A stretch of DNA of 64,000 nt, taken from Streptomyces lavendofoliae. GTDB lineage: Bacteria; Actinomycetota; Actinomycetes; Streptomycetales; Streptomycetaceae. Positions 58,200 to 64,000 of the stretch are shown in pieces (position 1 is the stretch's first letter; every line of letters starts with the position of its first letter). Where the stretch lies: the NCBI RefSeq assembly GCF_014649735.1, contig NZ_BMTP01000006.1:62001-126000 (forward strand), in the 5' to 3' direction. The notes under the pieces were generated by a model, which saw only the letters and a program-made list of their open reading frames with translations, did not search any database and was not told the DNA's origin. The translations under genes and the position numbers were made by a program.

Positions 58200-58974
58200 C
58201 CACCTGCGGTACGTCGCCCTGGGCGACAGCATGACCGAGGGCGTCGGCGACGGGGACGACACGGCGGGACTGCGCGGCTGGGCCGACCGGCTGGCCGAGC
58301 ACCTCGCCGCGGCGAACCCCGGCGTCCGGTACGCCAACCTGGCCGTACGGGGGCGCCTCGCCGGCCAGGTCAGGGCCGAGCAGCTGGCCCCGGCCTTGGC
58401 CCTCCGCCCCGACCTGGTCACGGTCGTCGCGGGTCTCAACGACCTGCTGCGGCCCCGGTTCGACCCGGTGGAGGTGGCCGGGCACCTGGAGGCGATGTTC
58501 GCCGCTCTCACGGGTGCGGGGGCTCACGTGGTGACCCTGACCTTCCCGGACGTGGGGCGCATCGCCCCGCTCGCCCGGCCGCTCGCACCCCGGGTGGCCG
58601 ACCTCAACGCCCGTGTCCGCGCCGCGGCCGCCCGCCACGGCGTCACGGTCGCCGACACCGGCGGGCAGGTCGTCTCCACCGACCCGCGCCTGTGGACCGC
58701 CGACCGCCTCCACGCGGGCCCCCTGGGCCACGAGCGCATCGCCGCCGCGGTCGCCCGTGCCATCCGGCTGCCCGGCAGCGACGACGCCTGGACGCACCCC
58801 CTCCCCCCGCGGGACCCGCCCCCGGCCTGGCGCGCGGCGGCGGCCGAACTGCGCTGGGCCGCCGCGTTCCTCGGTCCCTGGATCGGGCGCCGTGTCCGCG
58901 GCCGGTCCTCCGGCGACGGTCGCCGCGCGAAGCGGCCCGAACTGCTGCCCGTGGGGCCCGGCTCCCCGCGCTGA
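58186..58974 (+). CDS. SGNH/GDSL hydrolase
   Basis: 262 aa esterase. Block I YVALGDSMTEGVGDG (nucleophile Ser), Gly in block II (VRGRLAGQV), Asn in block III (VAGLNDLL), and block V DRLHAGPLGH (Asp-His). No signal peptide; the C-terminus carries a Pro/Arg-rich tail. Starts inside the PadR gene's last 14 bases, hence same transcript. Confidence 0.9.
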   Translation: MASGDHLRYVALGDSMTEGVGDGDDTAGLRGWADRLAEHLAAANPGVRYANLAVRGRLAGQVRAEQLAPALALRPDLVTVVAGLNDLLRPRFDPVEVAGHLEAMFAALTGAGAHVVTLTFPDVGRIAPLARPLAPRVADLNARVRAAAARHGVTVADTGGQVVSTDPRLWTADRLHAGPLGHERIAAAVARAIRLPGSDDAWTHPLPPRDPPPAWRAAAAELRWAAAFLGPWIGRRVRGRSSGDGRRAKRPELLPVGPGSPR

Positions 58975-59059
58975 CGCGCCGGCCGGGGACCGTGCCGCAC
59001 CGGGCCGGGCACGTGGGCGCCGCTGGGGCGTGGGTGTGAGCCGGGACGGCCCGATCGCG

Positions 59060-59065
59060 TACGCT
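59060..59065 (+). promoter_or_regulatory. -10 hexamer of a leaderless promoter before the Sua5-like gene
   Basis: TACGCT (59060-59065) ends six bases before ATG 59072, the spacing seen for the other leaderless genes of this window. The -35 is weak (GTGAGC, about 59036). Confidence 0.4.
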
Positions 59066-59071
59066 CGGCGA

Positions 59072-59692
59072 ATGGCGAAGTACTTCGACGTGCACCCGGA
59101 CAATCCCCAGCGGCGCACGATCAGCACGGTGGTCGACATCATCCGCGCCGGCGGGCTGGTCGCGTACCCGACCGACTCCTGTTTCGCCCTGGGCTGCCAG
59201 CTCGGCAACCGGGAGGGCCTCGGCCGGATCAGGTCGATCCGCAGTCTCGACGACCGTCACCACTTCACGCTCGTGTGCGAGAACTTCGCCCAGTTGGGTC
59301 AGTTCGTGCATGTGGACAACGACGTGTTCCGCGCCGTCAAGGCGGCGACGCCCGGCAGCTACACCTTCATCCTCCCCGCGACGAAGGAGGTGCCGCGCCA
59401 GCTGTTGCACCCCAAGAAGAAGACGGTCGGGGTCCGCATCCCGGACCACGGGGTCACCCAGGCGCTGCTCGCGGAGCTCGGCGAACCGCTGCTGTCCAGC
59501 ACGCTGCTCCTGCCGGACGAGGAGGAGCCGCTGACCCAGGGGTGGGAGATCAAGGAGCGTCTCGACCACCTGGTGGACGCAGTGGTCGACTCGGGCGATT
59601 GCGGCACCGAGCCGACCACGGTCATCGACTTCTCTGGCGGTGAGCCCGAGATCGTACGCCGGGGCGCGGGCGACACGGCGCGGTTCGAGTAG
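59072..59692 (+). CDS. Sua5/YciO/YrdC-family protein (YciO-like)
   Basis: 206 aa. The family binds RNA and ATP; TsaC/Sua5 makes threonylcarbamoyl-AMP for tRNA t6A. Here GGLVAYPTDSCFALGCQLG, RIRSIRSLDDRHHFTLVCEN, GSYTFILPATKEVPRQLL and KTVGVRIPDH are as in YciO, a paralogue whose role in t6A is uncertain. Length is short, as in YciO. ATG is well placed after the -10. Confidence 0.88.
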   Translation: MAKYFDVHPDNPQRRTISTVVDIIRAGGLVAYPTDSCFALGCQLGNREGLGRIRSIRSLDDRHHFTLVCENFAQLGQFVHVDNDVFRAVKAATPGSYTFILPATKEVPRQLLHPKKKTVGVRIPDHGVTQALLAELGEPLLSSTLLLPDEEEPLTQGWEIKERLDHLVDAVVDSGDCGTEPTTVIDFSGGEPEIVRRGAGDTARFE

Positions 59693-59714
59693 CCGCCGCC
59701 CGGCCGGGGGAACG

Positions 59715-60005
59715 TCAGCCCGCGGGCAGCAGCCCCAGCACCGGGGCCACCGGCTGGATGAGCTGACGGGCCTCGCCGAGGCGCTGCAGTCCGTCGAGCC
59801 CGCCGAACTGCTCCCTCACCGTGGGCACCTTGGAGCGGTGCTCGGGTGCGACGGCGATGGAGGCGAGACCGTCGACCCGGTCGAGGACGGAGGGCCCCTG
59901 GGGACCGGGAGCGGGCACGATCACCGCTCCCGCGGTGGGGGCCGACAGGACGGAGGCGCCGGCGGCCAGGGCGAGGGCGGCGAGGATGCGCTGAGATGTG
60001 GTCAT
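59715..60005 (-). CDS. Small secreted protein (96 aa)
   Basis: Signal peptide MTTSQRILAALALAAGASVL with AGA cleavage site (~30) and a short mature segment (GPSVLDRVDGLASIAVAPEH, EQFGGLDGLQRL). Not recognised. Ends near the convergent Sua5-like gene. Confidence 0.6.
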   Translation of the reverse strand: MTTSQRILAALALAAGASVLSAPTAGAVIVPAPGPQGPSVLDRVDGLASIAVAPEHRSKVPTVREQFGGLDGLQRLGEARQLIQPVAPVLGLLPAG

Positions 60006-60087
60006 AGCCAGACCAACGCCGCAATCAGCCATCAGTCACGGCCCGCCGCCGTCCGGCGACCGCGACCCCGGCGTACCGCGCCGGGGG

Positions 60088-62184
60088 TCACACGCGGACG
60101 CGGGCCATCAACAGGGCGACGTCGTCGTGGTTGCCGCCGTGCCGCAGTTCGCGCAGGAGGCGGTCGCAGGTGTCCTCCAGGGACGGTTCGGGTGCGCGGA
60201 GAAGGTCGAGCAGCCGGTCCAGGCGGGTGTCGATGTCCTGGTCACGGGTCTCGACCAGGCCGTCGGTGTAGAGCACCAGCCGGTCGCCCGGTACGAGTTC
60301 GGTGGTGACGTCGCGGAAGGGCACGCCGCCCACGCCGAGCGGAGCACCGGTGGGGAGGTCGAGGAGCCGGGGCCCGGCACCGGCGCGGACCAGCACGGGC
60401 GGGGGGTGTCCGGCGGTGCAGAGCCGGCACTGGGCGCGGTGGGGGTCGTAGACGGCGTAGACGCAGGTGGCGAGGGAGGGTTCCAGGCCGGCGGTGATCT
60501 CGTCGAGGTGGCGGAGCACCTCGGCGGGTTCGAGGGCGAGCCGGGTCAGGGTCTGGGTGGCGGTGCGCAGCCGGCCCATCGTGGTGGCGGCGTTGATGCC
60601 GCTGCCCATCACGTCGCCGACCACGAGTGCGGTACGGCCGTCGTCCATGGGGATGATGTCGAACCAGTCGCCGCCCACCTCGCTGTTGGACCCGGCCGGC
60701 TGGTAGCGGGAGGCCACCTCGAGTCCGACGAGGTGGCGGGGCGTCTCGGGCAGGAGGCTGCGCTGGAGGGTCAGGGCGGTCTCGCGCTGCCGCCGGAACA
60801 GGCGGGCGTTGTCGATGCACACCGCCGCCCGGGCGGCCAGCTCGCTGGCGAGCAGGGCGTCGTCCTCGGTGAACGGGAACGGGTTGCGGGCCCGTTTGAG
60901 GTCGAGCGCGCCCAGCACCTCGCCCCGGGCGATCAGGGGGACGGCGAGGTAGGAGTGGACGCCGGCCCGGGCGAGGAGTTCCGCCGCCTGCCCGTCCCGG
61001 GCGATGCAGGACAGGGCGTCGTCGTCGACCTCGGCCACCATGACCGGCCGGGCGGTGCGGACGCAGCGGGTGACGAGCCGGTCGGCGCCGTAGTGGGCGG
61101 GTTCGCCCGGGACGTCGGCCGCGTCGACGGCGACGGTGGGGTACGCGGCGGCCACGGCCAGGGCCCGGATGACGGCCGGCCCGTCGGCCGGTACGCGGCC
61201 GGGGCGGCCCTCCAGCACGGTGTCCAGGATGTCGACGGCGGCGACGTCGGCGAGTTCGGGTACCGCGACGTCGGCCAGTTCGCGGGCGGTCTGTTCCAGG
61301 TCGAGCGTGGTGCCGATGCGTACGGAGGCGTCGGCGACCAGCGCCAGGCGGTCGCGTGCCCGCTCGGCCTCGGTGGCCGCCCGGTGGCGGTCGGTCACGT
61401 CGATCACCGAGACGGCCAGCCCCAGCACCCGGCCGGCCACGTCCTCCAGCCGGTACAGCGACACCGACCAGGCGTGGTCGTGGTCGGGGTCCGCCGGTGT
61501 ACGGCCCACCATCTGGCGGTCGAGCAGGGGGACGCCGTCGGCCAGGACGGTCCGCATCGCCTCCTCGACCGCTTCGGCGTTGACGAAGGGGAGGACCTCC
61601 GCGATGCGCCTGCCCTTGTGCCGGTCGGCGCTCAGGCCGTCGATCCGTTCCAGCGCGGCGTTGACCCCGACGTACCGCAGATCGGTGCCCACGACGGCCA
61701 GGCCGATCGGGGACTGGTCCACCAGCCGGACCGACAGGGCCAGGTCGCGTTCCACCCGGCGCAGCGTCGCCTGGTCGGTGGCGAGGCCCAGGGCGTAGTA
61801 GTCGCCCCGGTCGTCCAGCAGCCGCATGTTGCGGAACTCCAGCATGCGCGCGGTGCCGTCCTTGCAGCGGACGGGGAACTCCCCCGACCAGGCGTCCCCG
61901 CTGCTCATCACGCGCTCGAACAGGTGGAGGACCCGGGCGAAGTGCTCCTCGTCGACCATCAGCCGGGCCGCGTACCGGCCCAGCGCCTCGTCGGCCGTGT
62001 AGCCCAGCAGGGCCTCGGCCTGCGGGCTCCACAGGACGATGCGCCCCTCGGCGTCCAGCACCACGGCCGCCACCCCGAGGACGTCGAGCAGCCCCTCGGC
62101 CGACGACGGCTCCGCCGCCCCCGCGTCCGGCCCAGGCCCGCCCGGCGTCCCGCGGTGGGCCGGGGTGCCCTCTGCGCCGCCCAT
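60088..62184 (-). CDS. PAS-PAS-GAF-PP2C (SpoIIE/RsbU-type) serine phosphatase
   Basis: 698 aa cytosolic signalling phosphatase. PAS 1 (~30-140, VVLDAEGRIVLWSPQAEALL), PAS 2 (~150-265, LVDQSPIGLAVVGTDLRYVG), GAF (~285-450, HSYLAVPLIARGEVLGALDL) and PP2C (~465-698, GGDWFDIIPMDDGRTALVVG, GDVMGSGINAA, YTDGLVETRDQDID, HDDVALLMARV). These phosphatases dephosphorylate STAS antagonists to activate stress sigma factors or control gas-vesicle/secondary-metabolism switches. ATG 62184 after AGAGGAGCGGTC. The signal is unknown. Confidence 0.92.
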   Translation of the reverse strand: MGGAEGTPAHRGTPGGPGPDAGAAEPSSAEGLLDVLGVAAVVLDAEGRIVLWSPQAEALLGYTADEALGRYAARLMVDEEHFARVLHLFERVMSSGDAWSGEFPVRCKDGTARMLEFRNMRLLDDRGDYYALGLATDQATLRRVERDLALSVRLVDQSPIGLAVVGTDLRYVGVNAALERIDGLSADRHKGRRIAEVLPFVNAEAVEEAMRTVLADGVPLLDRQMVGRTPADPDHDHAWSVSLYRLEDVAGRVLGLAVSVIDVTDRHRAATEAERARDRLALVADASVRIGTTLDLEQTARELADVAVPELADVAAVDILDTVLEGRPGRVPADGPAVIRALAVAAAYPTVAVDAADVPGEPAHYGADRLVTRCVRTARPVMVAEVDDDALSCIARDGQAAELLARAGVHSYLAVPLIARGEVLGALDLKRARNPFPFTEDDALLASELAARAAVCIDNARLFRRQRETALTLQRSLLPETPRHLVGLEVASRYQPAGSNSEVGGDWFDIIPMDDGRTALVVGDVMGSGINAATTMGRLRTATQTLTRLALEPAEVLRHLDEITAGLEPSLATCVYAVYDPHRAQCRLCTAGHPPPVLVRAGAGPRLLDLPTGAPLGVGGVPFRDVTTELVPGDRLVLYTDGLVETRDQDIDTRLDRLLDLLRAPEPSLEDTCDRLLRELRHGGNHDDVALLMARVRV

Positions 62185-62438
62185 GACCGCTCCTCTCCGT
62201 ACCGCAACCGTGCCTCCATACCGGCGCGGGCGCACGCCGGTGTGGCCGAACGGCCGCCGGGGGGTACCACCGGCCGCGCCGGCCGAACGCCGCCCCGACC
62301 GGGGCCCCCGCGCCGGAGTGCGGGCGGGCGCGGGCGGGACCACCATGGAGGTGGGAGCCGGGACGGGTGCCTCCGGCCCCGCCTCCCGCACGCGGTCGCG
62401 AGCCTTCTCCACCTCGCCGGGGGGCGCGGAGTTCCACC

Positions 62439-63311
62439 ATGACCATGCACAGAGTCGGCCGTGACATCACCGTCCTCGCGGACTCCCTCGAGGTGCCCGG
62501 CATCGGATTCCTGCCCGTCAACGCCTTCGTCCTGCACGCCGAACAGCCAGTCGTCGTGGACACCGGTCTTGGTCTGCCCGACCGGGACTTCCTGGAGTCG
62601 CTCGGCTCCGCGGTCGACCCCGCCGATGTGCGGTGGATCTGGCTGACGCACCCCGACCGCGACCACACGGGCGGCCTGTTCGCCCTGCTGGAGGCGGCTC
62701 CGCGGGCGCGGGTCGTCACCACGTACATCGGCGCCGGGATCATGTCCACGGAGCGGCCGCTGCCCCTGGACCGGGTCTTCCTGCTGAACCCGGGACAGTC
62801 CCTCGACGTCGGCGACCGTACGCTCACCGCGTTCCGGCCGCCGCTCTTCGACAGTCCGGCGACGGTGGGCTTCTACGACGACCGGGCGCGGGCGTGCTTC
62901 AGCTCGGACTGCTTCGGGGCGCCCATGCCGAGCGAGGATCTGGCCCGGGGGGACGACGCGGGTGCGCTGGTGCCCGAGCAGTTGCGGGCCGCGCAGCTGT
63001 TGTGGGCCACCGTCGACAGCCCGTGGGTGCACGCCGTCGACGTGGACAGGTTCCTCGCCACGGTGCGACCGCTGCGGGAGATGGACCCCGAGACCGTCCT
63101 CGGCACGCACCTGCCGCCGGCCACCGGGCTGGTGCCCCGGATGGTCGACACGATCAGCGGGGCGCCCGGGGCGGACCCGTTCTTCGGGCCGGACCAGGAG
63201 GCGCTGGAGCGCATGCTGGCGGGGTTCGAGCCCGGTGGACCGGCGCCCGGGCCCGTGCGGGCACCGGAGGACATGCCCGCCGAGACGCCGGCGCCGGGCG
63301 CGCCGACCTGA
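62439..63311 (+). CDS. Metallo-β-lactamase-fold protein (oxygen-binding/FprA-like)
   Basis: 290 aa. The core motif is THPDRDHTGGLF (~69-80), matching HxxxDH; the first pair is HP-D as in flavodiiron-like MBL proteins; further metal-site His and Asp lie in ACFSSDCFG and LGTHLPP. Lacks a flavodoxin domain. The Pro/Ala-rich tail is disordered. ATG 62439 after GGGGGGCGCGGAG. Divergent from the PP2C gene. Confidence 0.85.
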   Translation: MTMHRVGRDITVLADSLEVPGIGFLPVNAFVLHAEQPVVVDTGLGLPDRDFLESLGSAVDPADVRWIWLTHPDRDHTGGLFALLEAAPRARVVTTYIGAGIMSTERPLPLDRVFLLNPGQSLDVGDRTLTAFRPPLFDSPATVGFYDDRARACFSSDCFGAPMPSEDLARGDDAGALVPEQLRAAQLLWATVDSPWVHAVDVDRFLATVRPLREMDPETVLGTHLPPATGLVPRMVDTISGAPGADPFFGPDQEALERMLAGFEPGGPAPGPVRAPEDMPAETPAPGAPT

Positions 63312-63388
63312 GCGGCGGACGGGCACGCCCGGACAGGCCCCGGGCGGGACGGCCGCGCCGCGCTCGCCCCGGCGCGGTGCGGCGGTCG

Positions 63389-63434
63389 GTTCAGCGGTCG
63401 GTTCAGCGGTGGTTCAGCGGTGAGTTCACGAGAG
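63389..63434 (+). promoter_or_regulatory. PHO-box-like direct repeats upstream of phytase
   Basis: GTTCA occurs at 63389, 63401, 63412 and 63424 (spacing 12, 11, 12), in the wider context GTTCAGCGGT for the first three. Streptomyces PhoP binds 11-bp direct repeats of GTTCACC type, and phytase genes belong to the phosphate-starvation regulon. About 90 bases before the GTG start. A -10-like CATGAT lies at about 63472. Confidence 0.65.
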
Positions 63435-63522
63435 GAACACCTTGCGTAGGCGAACCGGTCACCGGGCCCGTCCATGATCGGCAGCGGTTTGCCATGCTCC
63501 CGACAGCAAGGGGTTACCTCTC

Positions 63523-64000
63523 GTGTTCAGGCTCCGTCCCGCCCGGTCGGCCGGTCTCGTCCTCGGTACGGCTCTGGCGGCGCTCGCCGCGGCCGTCCCC
63601 GCCGGCGCGCACCCGTCATCGGGCGCCGTCCTCGCCCTGCCCGGCGTCACCCCGCGCGCGGAGACCGCCACGCTCTACGACGACGAGGCGGGCGGCAACG
63701 CCAACGCCGACGACCCGGCGATCTGGCGCAACGCGGCCCAGCCGGACCGCAGCCTCGTCATCGCCACCGCCAAGGAGGGCGGCCTGCGGGTCTACGACCT
63801 CGACGCCCGCCAGGTACAGGCCATCCCCGCTCCCCCGGCCGCCGGGCCCGACGACGCCCCCGGCCGCTTCAACAACGTGGACCTCGTCCACGGCCTGCGC
63901 CTGCCGTCCGGCCGCGCCGACGTCAGCGTGACGACCGACCGCGGACACGACCGCCTCCGTATCCACCGCATCGCTCCGGGCCGCGCCGGCGGACCGCTCG
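63523..64000 (+). CDS. β-propeller phytase, N-terminal part (cut by window end)
   Basis: About 159 codons visible. GTG 63523 then a signal peptide (SAGLVLGTALAALAAAV, AGA cleavage ~33). The mature part shows DDEAGGNANADDPAIWRNAA, SLVIATAKEGGLRVYDLDAR and FNNVDLVHGLRL, the strand motifs of β-propeller (BPP) phytases, which hydrolyse phytate outside the cell with calcium. Preceded by PHO-box-like repeats. The C-terminal half lies beyond the window. Confidence 0.9.
   Translation, partial: MFRLRPARSAGLVLGTALAALAAAVPAGAHPSSGAVLALPGVTPRAETATLYDDEAGGNANADDPAIWRNAAQPDRSLVIATAKEGGLRVYDLDARQVQAIPAPPAAGPDDAPGRFNNVDLVHGLRLPSGRADVSVTTDRGHDRLRIHRIAPGRAGGPL

Noticed and set aside
59998..62442. 814-codon plus-strand frame opposite the PP2C gene
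   Set aside because: The minus frame contains PAS, GAF and PP2C motifs; the plus frame is a composition shadow.
1..64000. tRNA, rRNA, CRISPR arrays, transposases, integrases, att sites
   Set aside because: Looked for by eye on both strands; no cloverleaf-like or repeat-spacer pattern and no recombinase motifs were found. A covariance-model scan would be decisive.

Overview
The window comes from a very high-GC actinomycete, almost certainly a Streptomyces or close relative. The evidence is pervasive G/C third codon positions, only two TTA codons noticed in the called genes, an AfsA/γ-butyrolactone-receptor pair, a SigB-type stress sigma factor, a HelR-type RNA polymerase helicase behind a rifamycin-associated element, a SCO6745-family protein, and several apparently leaderless promoters. 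The mix of secondary metabolism, regulators, secreted proteins and hypothetical genes suggests an accessory or chromosome-arm region. No tRNA, rRNA, CRISPR array, transposase or attachment site was recognised. The species cannot be named from sequence alone.

Layout. 1-4265 (minus): 5' part of a Cy-A(MT)-PCP peptide synthetase that reads as cysteine-specific, so the edge of a thiazoline siderophore or antibiotic cluster. 4.8-5.7 kb: two overlapping mini zinc-ribbon genes and a decayed propeller-like gene. 5.8-14.3 kb: aldo/keto reductase, excalibur protein, a serine hydrolase coupled to a tiny HTH regulator with a twin-palindrome operator, a SCO6745-family protein, a methyltransferase, a secreted protein and a PucR-type regulator. 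14.8-16.6 kb: stress sigma factor and divergent hemerythrin. 17-19 kb: orphan small ORFs in somewhat AT-richer DNA. 19.2-23 kb: CASTOR/POLLUX-like channel, lipoprotein, degenerate inositol-monophosphatase homologue. 23.7-28.1 kb: a divergent module of a TPR-CHAT protease-like protein, a small Cys protein and a membrane protein, the best candidate for an under-described defence or conflict system. 28.5-31.7 kb: Lrp regulator with L-asparaginase and aspartase. 31.8-38 kb: secreted adenosine-deaminase-like enzyme, lipoprotein, SDR, STAS protein, acyltransferase.

38.1-44.1 kb: a signalling and biosynthetic island with TauD-type dioxygenase, AfsA-type butenolide synthase, its TetR receptor with palindromic ARE-like operators, FAD monooxygenase and ATP-grasp enzyme. 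44.8-47.3 kb: RAE plus helR. 47.7-52.6 kb: a bifunctional PBP whose glycosyltransferase motifs are intact but whose transpeptidase catalytic motifs are all altered, translationally coupled to a secreted polysaccharide deacetylase-like protein, then a diacylglycerol-kinase-family protein. 52.7-59.7 kb: hypothetical with a TTA codon, amidohydrolase, AraC pseudogene, histone-H1-like protein, SnoaL/PadR divergent pair around a near-perfect 34-bp palindrome, SGNH hydrolase, Sua5/YciO. 59.7-64 kb: secreted peptide, PAS-PAS-GAF-PP2C phosphatase, MBL-fold protein, and a β-propeller phytase preceded by PHO-box-like repeats and cut by the window end.

Functional links: asparagine to aspartate to fumarate (ansA-aspA) under a divergent Lrp; γ-butyrolactone synthesis and sensing next to tailoring oxygenases; phosphate scavenging by phytase under a putative PhoP site; rifamycin tolerance by helR under the RAE; and a wall-polymer pair (glycosyltransferase plus deacetylase).
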